Assembly (NCBI RefSeq): GCF_025465255.1
Contig: NZ_JAODNI010000121.1
Span: 62,001 to 126,000 of the forward strand
DNA from: Pseudonocardia sp.
GTDB taxonomy: Bacteria > Actinomycetota > Actinomycetes > Mycobacteriales > Pseudonocardiaceae
DNA length: 64,000 nt
Direction of reading: 5' to 3'
Numbering within the stretch: the first letter of the stretch is position 1; each line of letters starts with the position of its first letter. A program made the position numbers and the translations under genes. Below are positions 16,463 to 24,766 of this stretch, piece by piece. The notes under the pieces were generated by a model. The model saw nothing but the letters and a program-made list of their open reading frames with translations, had not been told where the DNA came from and did no database searches.

Positions 16463-17485
16463 TCACTCCCCCGGCCGGACCACGCCCTTCACCGCGTTCG
16501 GGTCCTTTGCGAACGCGGTGAGGGCGGCCTCGGAGTCCGCGAGGCCGAAGTGGCCCGTGACCAGCGCGTCCAGGTCCACCCGGCCGGAGGCGGCGAGGGC
16601 GATCGCGGTGGGCCAGGTGTTGGCGTAGCGGAACGTCCCGGTCAGCTCGACCTCCCTGCGCTGCAGCGCCGACAGCGGCACCGGGATCTCGTCGCTCCCG
16701 GTCCCGACGAGGACCGCCCGACCGGCCGGGGCGACGACGTCGATCGCGGCGCGGGCGGCACCCGGGTTGCCGGAGCACTCCAGCAGCACGGTCGGCGCGA
16801 GGCCCGAGTCCCGGAGCGAGGTCTCGGTGACGTCCAGGACCGCCGTCGCGCCGAGCGTCGCGGCGAGGGCGAGCCGGTGCGCGTTGACGTCCGCGACGAC
16901 GATCTCCGCCGCTCCGGCGGCCGCGGCGACCTGGGCGGCGACCAGCCCGATCGGCCCGGCGCCGTTCACCAGCACCCGGCTCCCCAGACCGACGTGGCCC
17001 TTCTGCGCCGCCCACACCCCGACCGACAGCGGCTCGAGCAGGGCCGCGGCGTCGTCGCCGAGGGTGTCCGGGACGGGATGGGCGAACGCCTCGTGCACGA
17101 CGACGTACTCGGCGAGCGCCCCGTCGACGGGTGGGGTCGCGAAGAACGCCATGTTCGGGCAGAGGTTGTAGCGGCCGGCGAGGCACTCGGTACACGTGAA
17201 GTCCGGGCGGCCCGGCTCGATCGACACCCGTGCGCCGAGCCCGACCCGGGTGACGCCCGTCCCCAGCCCGACGACCTCGCCCGCGGGCTCGTGCCCCAGG
17301 ACCAGCGGGGACTCGACGACGAACTCGCCGATCCGGCCGTGCTCGTAGTAGTGCACGTCGGAGCCGCAGACCCCGACCGCCGTCACCCGCACCAGGACCT
17401 CGCCCGGCCCGGGCTCGGGGACCGGGCGCTCCTCGAGCACGATCTCGTGGACGTCCCGCAACACCGCGACCCGCATGTCCGCCAT
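16463..17485 (-). CDS. Zinc-dependent polyol/alcohol dehydrogenase (L-iditol 2-dehydrogenase-like MDR)
   Basis: A 340-residue medium-chain dehydrogenase: catalytic zinc residues in VGVCGSDVHYYEHGRIG, LGHEPAGEV and LLEPLSVGVWA, cofactor loop VNGAGPIGLVAAQ, and Asp in IVVADVNAHRL favouring NAD. The HYYEHGRIG and GRYNLCPNM signatures are those of sorbitol/xylitol/threonine dehydrogenases. The structural-zinc lobe shows only three Cys (CTECLAGRYNLC), as in several sorbitol dehydrogenases. The ATG at 17485 has no ribosome site but a CACACT-like -10 box sits 6 nt upstream, suggesting a leaderless start; ATG 17476 is an alternative. It stands alone, 193 bp from the symporter gene. Confidence 0.88.
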   Translation of the reverse strand: MADMRVAVLRDVHEIVLEERPVPEPGPGEVLVRVTAVGVCGSDVHYYEHGRIGEFVVESPLVLGHEPAGEVVGLGTGVTRVGLGARVSIEPGRPDFTCTECLAGRYNLCPNMAFFATPPVDGALAEYVVVHEAFAHPVPDTLGDDAAALLEPLSVGVWAAQKGHVGLGSRVLVNGAGPIGLVAAQVAAAAGAAEIVVADVNAHRLALAATLGATAVLDVTETSLRDSGLAPTVLLECSGNPGAARAAIDVVAPAGRAVLVGTGSDEIPVPLSALQRREVELTGTFRYANTWPTAIALAASGRVDLDALVTGHFGLADSEAALTAFAKDPNAVKGVVRPGE

Positions 17486-17836
17486 GCTGCGAGTGTGCCG
17501 CGCGGCCGGACGGCCCGACAGCGCCGTCCAGGTGCGCGCCGGAGCCTCGCCCACGCGCCCGTTTCGGTTCGCCGCGCGCGGCCGACGGGGCGCGTGGCGT
17601 CAGAACGCGCGTGGCGCCGCGGCGCGGAGCTCGCGGGCGGTGTGAGTCCGGGAGGGTGCGGGGCTCGGGCAGCGGGCGGGCTCGGGATCCGATCGACGGA
17701 ACTGCGGGTCGATCGTCTGGACATCCTGCCGTGTCCGGTGCCCCCGCCGGACCTCGGGCGGGCGTTTCCGTCGGGGGCCGGCGCCAGCGTCCGGGCCATG
17801 GCGCACGCCGACGCCGACGCCGGCCAGGATCCCGTG
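17486..17836. other. Intergenic stretch, no gene recognised
   Basis: These 351 bp separate the divergent dehydrogenase and TPR-like genes. The part at 17570-17640 is extremely G+C-rich with short CGCGTGGCG repeats. Reading frames crossing it show no conserved residues. An alternative upstream ATG for the TPR-like gene lies at 17798. Confidence 0.5.
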
Positions 17837-18315
17837 ATGGCCCGCATCACCGCGGCCATCGCCCTTTCCCACGGCGGCGCACCCGGGAGGCCGCTCCCCT
17901 GTTCGACGCGTTGTGGGCCGAGATCGGCGCGGACGGGGACCCCTTCCACCGCTGCGCCCTGGCCCACTACGCGGCGGACGTCCAGGACGATCCCCGCGTC
18001 GAGCTGATGTGGGACGAGCGGGCCCTGGCCGCCGCGGACGAGACGCCGGCCGGTCGCGCGGCCGAGTACCAGGCGTCGTTGCAGGTCAGGACGTTATACC
18101 CGTTGTTGCACCTCAACCTGGCGGACGTCCACCGCAGGCTGGGTGACCCGTCGCGCGCCCGGGCGCACGCGGCGCGGGCCCGGGAGCGGTTGCCCGTCCT
18201 CGACGGGACCGAGGCCTCGGCCCCGGGGCACGCCGAGACCGTCATCGCCGCGCTCGACCGGGTGGAGGCCCGGTTGAGCGCCGAGGAGGACGGTGCCCCG
18301 GTCAGTACACCGTGA
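17837..18315 (+). pseudogene. Frameshifted TPR-like hypothetical protein
   Basis: Two frames together resemble one actinobacterial TPR-like protein. From ATG 17837 (AGGA 7 nt upstream; alternative ATG 17798) the frame reads MARITAAIALSHGG. From about 17885 another frame continues REAAPLFDALWAEIGADGDP, then HRCALAHYAADVQDDP and LYPLLHLNLADVHRRLG. One base is missing near the CCCGGG run at 17881-17886. Restoring it gives an open frame of 159 residues ending at 18315. The family is common in Pseudonocardiales and Streptomyces and has no known function. Because the rest of the frame is intact, this may be a recent mutation or a sequence error. Its last 14 bp overlap the converging DUF1059 gene. 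Confidence 0.72.
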
Positions 18316-18796
18316 TCTGCCGGACGATCAGGTCGTGGAACCCGGGCTCGGAGTCGCAGAGCTCGCGGAGCATCTCCGCGAACCGGGTGGTGGCCGGGTG
18401 CTTGGAGTTGGCCATGGCGGACTCGAGGTCCGGGAAGCCCACGATCTGCATGTAGCGGTCCTGCTCCGCGCGGTTCGCGCAGGTGACCGACCACCGTGCG
18501 GTGCGATCCGCACCGATCGCGTCGGCCCAGGCGTCCTCGGTGCGCTCGAAGTCGTCCATCCTCCGGCTCCGGAAGTCGATGAGCTGCACGAATGCGCCCA
18601 GCTCGAGCTCCAGGGCCGCGGCCGGCGTCAGAGCGCTCCGCAGGCCGTCGCGCAGCTCGTCGTCGTCGGTGTGGCCGTGCACGTCGACGGCGTGGGCGGT
18701 CGCGGCGCGCAGCACCTCCTCGGTCTCCCCCGTCAGGGTCAGCGAGCAGTTCGCCTCGCTGGGCATGGTGCGGCAGTCGATGGTCATCCTGGTCAT
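18302..18796 (-). CDS. DUF1059 domain fused to a dimeric alpha/beta-barrel-like domain
   Basis: This 164-residue protein has two parts. Residues 1-60 match DUF1059: DCRTMPSEANCSLTLTG, EEVL, then HAVDVHGH with conserved Cys and His. Residues about 80-164 resemble an antibiotic-monooxygenase/NIPSNAP-type ferredoxin fold: ELGAFVQLIDFRSRRMDDF, RYMQIVGFPDLESAMANS. DUF1059 proteins are small and of unknown role, and a fusion is less usual. It starts 53 bp downstream of a methyltransferase gene on the same strand, so both may be co-expressed. Function is unknown; small-molecule modification is only a guess. Confidence 0.75.
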   Translation of the reverse strand: MTRMTIDCRTMPSEANCSLTLTGETEEVLRAATAHAVDVHGHTDDDELRDGLRSALTPAAALELELGAFVQLIDFRSRRMDDFERTEDAWADAIGADRTARWSVTCANRAEQDRYMQIVGFPDLESAMANSKHPATTRFAEMLRELCDSEPGFHDLIVRQITVY

Positions 18797-18848
18797 GGCT
18801 TCTCCTCCCGGAAGGACGGGTGACGACGGTGGCGAGATGCGGGGCTGC

Positions 18849-19931
18849 TCACGGGCGGAGCTCGAGCACCATGTTCACGGGCGTCTCGGTGGCACGCCGG
18901 AACCCGGTGAAGCCCGCTTCCTCGGCGACGACGCGGAGCCGGGCCTCGCCGGCCTGGGCCCCGAGGGCGGCCCCCACGTCCTGGGAGAGCGAGGCGGGCG
19001 TGCAGATCGAGGTGGACGCCGCGTAGAACAGCCGGCCGATCGGGTTCATGTTGTCCGCGACCGTGTCCCCGGCGGCCGGTTCGACCAGCATGACGATCCC
19101 GTCCTCGGCGAGCGCCTCGCGGGCGTGCCGCAACGCACCGACCGGATCGCCCATGTCGTGCAGGCAGTCGAAGTAGCAGAGGAGGTCGTAACCCGTCCCG
19201 GGGAAGTCCTGCGCGCCCGCCACCTCGAAGGTCGCCCGGCCGCCCAGCCCGGCGTCGGCGGCGAGCTTCCGGGCGGCCGCCACGGACTCCTGGTGGTAGT
19301 CGACGCCCACGAACCGGCTCGCGGGGAAGGCCTCGGCCATGACCAGCGTCGAGTGCCCGTAGCCGCAGCCGACGTCCGCGACCTTCGCGCCGGAGCTCAG
19401 CCGCTCGATCGCCCCGTCCAGGGCCGGCAGCCAGGCGTCCACGAGGTTCGCCAGATACCCGGGCCGGAAGAAGCGGGCGGTGCCGCTGAACAGCGAGGGA
19501 TCCTGCTCGTGCCAGCCGATGCCCGCGCCCGAGCGGAACGCCTCCATCAGCCGGGGCAGCCCGCTGCCCACCGCGCCCGCGATCTCGAACCCGCCGAGCA
19601 CGCAGGCCGGGCTGGACTCGTCGGTGAGCGCGACCGCCTGCTCCGGCTCGAGGTGGTAGCGGTTCGGGTCGTCGCCGTCCTGGGCGTCCAGGGTCACGTA
19701 CCCCCCGGCCGCCTGGGCGGCCAGCCACTCGCGGACGTAGCGTTCCGCCGTGCCGGTCCGCGCGGCCAGGTCGGCGGCGGTCACCGGGTCCCCGTCGACC
19801 ATCGCACGGTAGAGGCCCAGCTTGTCGCCGAGGACCACGAGCGGGGCCGCGGCGATCGCGCCGAGCTCGGTGATCACCTGCCCGACGAACGCCTCCAGCT
19901 TGTCCTCGTCGACCGCACGCACGTAGCTCAC
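18849..19931 (-). CDS. SAM-dependent methyltransferase with N-terminal winged-helix domain
   Basis: This 360-residue protein begins with a winged-helix-like region (GDPVTAADLAARTGTAERYVREWL). It follows with motif I KVADVGCGYGHSTLVMAEAF at about residue 180, VGVDYHQESVAAA, and DLLCYFDCLHDMGDPVGAL. The architecture is that of the Rv2258c-type actinobacterial methyltransferases whose N-terminal domain mediates dimerisation and lid formation. Substrate unknown. GTG at 19931 is chosen as the first codon with a plausible G-rich leader; GTG 19922 with GGTGAG upstream is equally possible. The DUF1059 fusion gene follows by 53 bp. Confidence 0.85.
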   Translation of the reverse strand: MSYVRAVDEDKLEAFVGQVITELGAIAAAPLVVLGDKLGLYRAMVDGDPVTAADLAARTGTAERYVREWLAAQAAGGYVTLDAQDGDDPNRYHLEPEQAVALTDESSPACVLGGFEIAGAVGSGLPRLMEAFRSGAGIGWHEQDPSLFSGTARFFRPGYLANLVDAWLPALDGAIERLSSGAKVADVGCGYGHSTLVMAEAFPASRFVGVDYHQESVAAARKLAADAGLGGRATFEVAGAQDFPGTGYDLLCYFDCLHDMGDPVGALRHAREALAEDGIVMLVEPAAGDTVADNMNPIGRLFYAASTSICTPASLSQDVGAALGAQAGEARLRVVAEEAGFTGFRRATETPVNMVLELRP

Positions 19932-20038
19932 CCCCAGGGGAGTCGGACTCGCGATCGAACCCCGCGGCGGAACGTGCGGACATACGTAGTTCGTGCCGGA
20001 TGCCGGGCGGCTAGAGCATCGGCCCACCTAGGCCGCGG

Positions 20039-21820
20039 TCAGAACCACTCGTCGTGCATGTCCAGGGTCGTGCGGTCCAGCGACCCGAGCAGGTCCAGCT
20101 GCGGACCCGTCCGCGGCAGCTCGTACCGGAAGAAGAAGCGGGCGGCGGCGCGCTTGCCGTCGTAGAACTCCCCGGCCTTCCCCCCCGCCGCGAGCAGCTG
20201 TTCCAGCCACAGCCACGCCACGACGACGTGCCCGACCGCCTCCAGATAGACGGAGGCGTTGGCCAACGCCACCTCCGGGTCGCCGCCGGCCCACAACGCG
20301 GCGGTCACCTCGCCGACCCGGCGCACCACCGCGTCGAGCCGCTCGGCGTGCTCCCCCGCCTCCCCGCCGGCCGCCCGTGCCTTCTCGACGGTCGCGCCGA
20401 TGGTCCCGGTCAGCAGCCGCAGACCCGCGCCGTCGGCCATGACGACCTTGCGGCCCAGCAGGTCCAGCCCGTGGATGCCGTGCGTGCCCTCGTGGATCGC
20501 GTTGAGCCGGTTGTCCCGGTAGAGCTGCTCGACGTCGTACTCGCGGGTGTAGCCGTAGCCACCGTGGACCTGGATCGCGAGGTCGTTCGCCGCCAGGCAC
20601 CACTGCGAGGGCCAGCTCTTCGCGATCGGGGTGAGCACCTCGAGCAGCAGGTTCGCGCGAGCCTTCTCCTCGTCCGTCCCGGCGGTCAGCTCCTCGTCCA
20701 GCAACCGCGCGCAGTAGAGGACCAGGGCGAGGCCGCCCTCCGCGTAGCACTTGGCCGCGAGCAGCATGCGGCGCACGTCGGGGTGCGCCACGATCGGCAC
20801 CTGCGGCGCGGCCGGATCCTTCGCCGCGACCGGGCGGCCCTGCGGCCGGGAGCGCGCGTAGTCCAGGGCGTGCAGGTAGCCGGCATAGCCGAGGGCCACG
20901 GCGCCGGCCCCGACGCCGACCCGGGCCTCGTTCATCATGTGGAACATGTAGGCGAGCCCGCGGTGCTCCTCGCCGACCAGGTACCCGACGGCTCCGGGCT
21001 CTCCGCCGGGCGTCCACTTCCCCTCGCCGAAGTTCAGCAGCGTGTTGACGGTGCCGCGGTAGCCCATCTTGTGGTTGAGCCCGACGAGCGCGATGTCGTT
21101 GCGCTCCTCGTTCGCCAGGACCTTCGGCACGATGAACAGCGAGATGCCCTTCACCCCGGGCGGGCCGCCGGGGATCTTCGCCAGCACCAGGTGGACGATG
21201 TTCTCGGACAGCTCGTGCTCCCCGCCGGAGATCCACATCTTGGTGCCGGTGATCCGGTAGGTGCCGTCGTCCTGCGGCACCGCCCGAGTGGTGACGTCGG
21301 TGAGCGACGAGCCGGCCTGCGGCTCGGAGAGGCACATCGTCCCGAACCAGCGGCCCTCGACCATCGGCCGGACCCAGGTGTCGATCTGCTCCCGCGTCCC
21401 GTGCGCGAGCAGCAGGTTCGCGTTGGCGACCGTCAGGAACGGATAGGCGGACGTGCCGATGTTGGCCGCCTGGAACCACAGGAAGCAGGCCTGCGCGACC
21501 ACCGCCGGCAGCTGCATCCCGCCGACCTCGGCGTCCATCCCGGCGCCGACGATCCCGGTCTCGGCGAAGACGCCGAGCGCGGCCTTCACCTCGGGCAGGA
21601 TCTCGACCCGCTCGCCGTCGAACACGGGTTCGTTCGTGTCCGAGAGCTTGCGGTGCGGGAGGAAGTGCTCGGTCGCGACCTCCGCCGCGAGGTCCAGGGC
21701 CGCGGCGAAGGTGTCCCGGTCGTGCTCGGCGTAGCGCTCCCGCTTCGTCAGCGACTCGACGTCGAGCCACTCGTGGAGGAGGAAGGCGAGGTCCCGGCGC
21801 GACATCAGCAGCGAGCGCAT
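20039..21820 (-). CDS. FadE5-like acyl-CoA dehydrogenase with C-terminal extension
   Basis: A 593-residue acyl-CoA dehydrogenase. Features: LSEPQAGSSLTDVTTRA and TKMWISGGEHELSENIVHLV for FAD and substrate, MMNEARVGVGAGAVALGYAG, IQVHGGYGYTREYDVEQLYR, and the catalytic Glu in NAIHEGTHGIHGLDLLG. An extra C-terminal helical domain after residue about 470 is typical of FadE5/AidB-like long enzymes, which in mycobacteria accept a broad range of acyl-CoA lengths. ATG at 21820 follows AGGGTGAG by 5 nt. It is monocistronic, with a small zinc-ribbon gene 23 bp upstream on the same strand. Function in fatty-acid beta-oxidation is a family-based inference. Confidence 0.9.
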   Translation of the reverse strand: MRSLLMSRRDLAFLLHEWLDVESLTKRERYAEHDRDTFAAALDLAAEVATEHFLPHRKLSDTNEPVFDGERVEILPEVKAALGVFAETGIVGAGMDAEVGGMQLPAVVAQACFLWFQAANIGTSAYPFLTVANANLLLAHGTREQIDTWVRPMVEGRWFGTMCLSEPQAGSSLTDVTTRAVPQDDGTYRITGTKMWISGGEHELSENIVHLVLAKIPGGPPGVKGISLFIVPKVLANEERNDIALVGLNHKMGYRGTVNTLLNFGEGKWTPGGEPGAVGYLVGEEHRGLAYMFHMMNEARVGVGAGAVALGYAGYLHALDYARSRPQGRPVAAKDPAAPQVPIVAHPDVRRMLLAAKCYAEGGLALVLYCARLLDEELTAGTDEEKARANLLLEVLTPIAKSWPSQWCLAANDLAIQVHGGYGYTREYDVEQLYRDNRLNAIHEGTHGIHGLDLLGRKVVMADGAGLRLLTGTIGATVEKARAAGGEAGEHAERLDAVVRRVGEVTAALWAGGDPEVALANASVYLEAVGHVVVAWLWLEQLLAAGGKAGEFYDGKRAAARFFFRYELPRTGPQLDLLGSLDRTTLDMHDEWF

Positions 21821-21843
21821 GCCGCTCACCCTGCCACGCGGTT

Positions 21844-22047
21844 TCACTCCACAGCGAGGTCCGTCCCGCACCGCTCGCACCGCGTGGGCCGGGCCTCGGT
21901 CAGGAAGCCCCCGCACTCGGGACAGACCCGGTCCAGCCAGCAGACCGGGTCGCCGCCGACGTCCTCGTCCGGATCCACCCGTGGATGGTCCCTCACCGGG
22001 AGCCGGACCGCTGGGCGCGCCGCCCCCGGCGTTGGTTCTCCGTTCAT
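21844..22047 (-). CDS. Small zinc-ribbon protein
   Basis: A 67-residue protein whose second half carries two Cys pairs, CPECGGF and CERCG, expected to bind one zinc. The core RDHPRVDPDEDVGGDPVCWL is conserved in small Pseudonocardiales and Streptomyces proteins of unknown function. No membrane segment. ATG at 22047 is weakly supported by its upstream sequence; an in-frame GTG just before RDHPRV (about 21990) could instead be the start and would give about 48 residues. It diverges from the phosphate transporter and lies 23 bp before the FadE5-like gene. Confidence 0.65.
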   Translation of the reverse strand: MNGEPTPGAARPAVRLPVRDHPRVDPDEDVGGDPVCWLDRVCPECGGFLTEARPTRCERCGTDLAVE

Positions 22048-22107
22048 CTGCTGTTCGCCCACGGTGCCTACCGTTTCACGTGGCAACACTTTCGGAGGAC
22101 CCCTGAC

Positions 22108-23247
22108 ATGGACGTGTCCGTGATCGTCGTCGTGGTCGTCGTGACCGCGCTGATCTTCGACTTCACCAACGGCTTCCACGACACGGCCAACGCCATGGCC
22201 ACCTCCATCGCCACCGGGGCCCTGAGCCCCAAGGTCGCCGTTCTCGTCGCGGGCGTGCTGAACCTGGTCGGCGCGTTCCTCTCGGTGGAGGTCGCCCGGA
22301 CGGTCTCGAGCGGACTCGTCGACGAAACCAGGATCACCCCGGTGGTGATCTTCGCCGGCCTGGTCGGCGCGATCGTGTGGAACCTGCTCACCTGGCTGCT
22401 CGGCCTGCCGTCGAGCTCGTCGCACGCGCTGTTCGGTGGCCTGATCGGCGCGTCGATCGTCGCCGCCGGCACCGGCGCGGTGCACTTCGGCGCGGTGCTG
22501 AGCAAGGTCGTCGTCCCGGCCGTGATCTCGCCCGTGCTCGCCGGCGTCGTCGCCCTGCTCGGCACCTACATCGCCTACCGCAGCACCGCCCGCGCGGACA
22601 AGGGCACGATCACCCGCGGTTTCCGGGCCGGGCAGATCGTGTCCGCCTCCATGGTCGCGCTCGCGCACGGGACCAACGACGCGCAGAAGACGATGGGCAT
22701 CATCACCCTGACCCTGATCACCGCCGGCGTGCTGGCCCCGGACTCCGGGCCGCCGTTCTGGGTGATCCTCGCCGCGGGCCTGGCCATCGCGATCGGCACC
22801 TACGTCGGCGGCTGGCGGATCATCCGGACGCTGGGCAAGCGCGTCAGCGACATCGAGACCCCGCAGGGCTTCGCCGCCGAGACCGCCTCGACGGCCGTCA
22901 TCCTGGCCTCGTCCCACCTGGGCTTCGCCCTCTCGACCACCCAGGTCGCCACGGGTGCGATCTTCGGTGCCGGCGCCGGCCGGCGACTGGCCTCGGTGCG
23001 GTGGGGCGTCGCCGGGCAGATGGCCGTCGCCTGGATCCTGACGCTGCCCGCTGCCGCGCTCGTCGGCGCCGCAGCCGCCTGGGTCGCCTCGACCGGCACC
23101 TTCGGCACGGTGATCGTGGCGGTCGTCGGGGTTGCCGTCGCCGCCGGGATCTACGCCGCCTCGCGCCGCAGGCCGATCACCGCGGACAACGTCAACGAGG
23201 TCCCGACGCCCGCCGCGGCGGCCGAGCCCGTCGCCGCCGGTCGCTGA
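22108..23247 (+). CDS. PiT-family inorganic phosphate transporter
   Basis: A 379-residue membrane protein with the two PiT signature repeats. GFHDTANAMATSIATGAL lies near the N-terminus and AHGTNDAQKTMGIITLTL in the second half, each holding the family's Asp/Asn and Thr. About ten hydrophobic segments are visible, and SSSSHALFGGLIG is the PiT inter-repeat motif. Low-affinity, proton- or cation-coupled uptake of phosphate (often as metal phosphate) is the known role. ATG at 22108 has GGAGGA 8 nt upstream. A small membrane-protein gene follows 16 bp after the stop. Confidence 0.94.
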   Translation: MDVSVIVVVVVVTALIFDFTNGFHDTANAMATSIATGALSPKVAVLVAGVLNLVGAFLSVEVARTVSSGLVDETRITPVVIFAGLVGAIVWNLLTWLLGLPSSSSHALFGGLIGASIVAAGTGAVHFGAVLSKVVVPAVISPVLAGVVALLGTYIAYRSTARADKGTITRGFRAGQIVSASMVALAHGTNDAQKTMGIITLTLITAGVLAPDSGPPFWVILAAGLAIAIGTYVGGWRIIRTLGKRVSDIETPQGFAAETASTAVILASSHLGFALSTTQVATGAIFGAGAGRRLASVRWGVAGQMAVAWILTLPAAALVGAAAAWVASTGTFGTVIVAVVGVAVAAGIYAASRRRPITADNVNEVPTPAAAAEPVAAGR

Positions 23248-23263
23248 GAGAGGAGGAACACCG

Positions 23264-23509
23264 ATGACACTCGCCTGGGGTTCCCTGCTGGTCGTCTGCG
23301 TGGTCTCGCTTGTCGCCGGGGTCGCGGTCTGCGCCCTGGTCTCGTTCGCCCTGGTAGGGCTGTCCGCCCGCACGCCGCGACCGGTCGGCGGGCCCGACGA
23401 CGGCGCCCGGCTCGCCCTGAGCCCGGGCGCCGGCACCGCGGTCGCCGTGCTCTGCCTGGGCGCGACCCTGCTGATCGTGGGTTACGGCCTCTACATCGTC
23501 ATCGCCTGA
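23264..23509 (+). CDS. Small two-TM membrane protein downstream of pit
   Basis: An 81-residue protein with a hydrophobic helix at about residues 5-32, a polar loop with Pro and Gly (about 35-55), and a second helix at about 58-80 ending at the C-terminus. AGGAGGA lies 7 nt before ATG 23264, and the gene is 16 bp after the phosphate transporter, so the two are surely co-transcribed. Small partners of this sort are often found after actinobacterial pit genes. A stabilising or regulatory subunit is inferred; nothing in the sequence shows a catalytic role. Confidence 0.8.
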   Translation: MTLAWGSLLVVCVVSLVAGVAVCALVSFALVGLSARTPRPVGGPDDGARLALSPGAGTAVAVLCLGATLLIVGYGLYIVIA

Positions 23510-23520
23510 ACCCGAAGACC

Positions 23521-23554
23521 CAGGAGCGCCGGTCCCGAGGGACCGGCGCTCCTG
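23521..23554. terminator. Bidirectional terminator hairpin
   Basis: Perfect 16-bp arms CAGGAGCGCCGGTCCC and GGGACCGGCGCTCCTG surround the 2-nt spacer GA. It is located 12 bp after the small membrane protein and 13 bp after the end of the converging acyl-CoA dehydrogenase gene, so it can terminate both. Confidence 0.8.
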
Positions 23555-23566
23555 TCGTGCCGGTCC

Positions 23567-24766
23567 TTACAGGACGCCCGTCGCCACCGGAGGCGGGGGC
23601 AGGCGACCGATCGACGGGTCGAGGACCGACGCCGCGATCCGGCCCCGGTGCGCCTCCGCGCTGCCCAGCAGGGCGGCGTCGGTGATCGCCCGCTTGTAGT
23701 ACAGATGCGCCTGGTACTCCCAGGTGAAGCCGATGCCCCCGTGCAGCTGCACGGTCCCGGACGCGACGTCGACGAAGGCCTCCGAGCAGGTGGCCTGGGC
23801 GATGCTCGCGGCGAGCCATGGGTCGTCCGTGCCGTCCTGCAGCGCCCACGCCGCGTGGTAGGCGGCGGAGCGGGCGTGCTCGACGGACACGAGCATGTCC
23901 GCGAGGCGGTGCTTCACCGCCTGGAACGAGCCGATGGGCCGGCCGAACTGCAGCCGCTCCTTCGCGTACCCGACCGTCAGGTCCAGCAGGTGCTGCGCCG
24001 CGCCGACCTGCTCGGCCGCCAGCAGCGTCGCCCCGACGTCGAGGGCGTGCGCGCAGACCCGCTCCGCCTCGTCCGGCCCGGCGAGCAGCTGCGCCGGGGC
24101 GTCGGTGAGCCGGATCGTGGCCTGCCGGCGGGTCATGTCGAGCGTGGAGAGCACCTGCCGCTCGACGCCGGCCGCCTCACCCTCCACGACGAACAGCGCT
24201 ACCCCGTCCGGTCCGCTGGCCGCGACGAGCAGGACGTCCGCCGCGGCGGCGTCGACCACCCGCTCGACCACGCCCGTCAGTCCCCAGCCGTTCCCTGCCC
24301 GCGTCGCGCCGACCGTCAGGGACGTCGGGTCGAACCGGCCCCCGCGGTCCGCCACGGCGAACGCCGCCGTGCGCGCGCCCTCGACCAGGGGCTCCAGCGT
24401 CTCGGACCGCACCGGCCCCTCGGACGACGCCACGAGCGCCGGGATCGCGAGCCCCACCGTGCCGAACACGGGACCGCAGAACAACGCCGCCCCGAGCTCC
24501 TCGACGACCACGGCCTGGTCGACCAGCGTGCCTCCCGCGCCGCCCAGCTCCTCGGGCACCGCCAGGCCCAGGACGCCCAGCTCGGCGCCGAGGCGGGCCC
24601 AGGACTTGGGGTCGTACCCGGTGGGCGACTCCATCAGCGCCCGCACCGTCGCCTCGTCCGAGAACTCGGCACAGAACTTGCGCACCGCGCGTCGCAGCTC
24701 CTGCTGCTCGTCGGTGAAGGCGAACTCGGTGTTCGCGAGTCCAGGGTTCTCGGCCTGCTCAGCCAC
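23567..24766 (-). CDS. Acyl-CoA dehydrogenase, probable non-catalytic or partner subunit of a heteromer
   Basis: This 399-residue acyl-CoA dehydrogenase has the fold (TDEQQELRRAVRKF, GLAVPEELGGAGGT, YAKERLQFGRPIGSFQAVKH, LHGGIGFTWEYQAHLYYKRA). It ends ITDAALLGSAEAHRGRIA without the E/G-GT-EI catalytic segment. Mycobacterial steroid-pathway enzymes such as FadE26-FadE27 and FadE28-FadE29 work as alpha2beta2 heteromers in which one subunit lacks the active-site base. GTG at 24766 overlaps the upstream dehydrogenase stop by 8 bp, strong translational coupling. Assignment as a heteromer partner is inferred from this pairing. Confidence 0.87.
   Translation of the reverse strand: MAEQAENPGLANTEFAFTDEQQELRRAVRKFCAEFSDEATVRALMESPTGYDPKSWARLGAELGVLGLAVPEELGGAGGTLVDQAVVVEELGAALFCGPVFGTVGLAIPALVASSEGPVRSETLEPLVEGARTAAFAVADRGGRFDPTSLTVGATRAGNGWGLTGVVERVVDAAAADVLLVAASGPDGVALFVVEGEAAGVERQVLSTLDMTRRQATIRLTDAPAQLLAGPDEAERVCAHALDVGATLLAAEQVGAAQHLLDLTVGYAKERLQFGRPIGSFQAVKHRLADMLVSVEHARSAAYHAAWALQDGTDDPWLAASIAQATCSEAFVDVASGTVQLHGGIGFTWEYQAHLYYKRAITDAALLGSAEAHRGRIAASVLDPSIGRLPPPPVATGVL

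Noticed and set aside
14906..18007. 1033-codon plus-strand open frame
   Set aside because: Antisense to the symporter and dehydrogenase. Only its last part (from about 17798) carries a real coding signal, reported as the frameshifted TPR-like gene.
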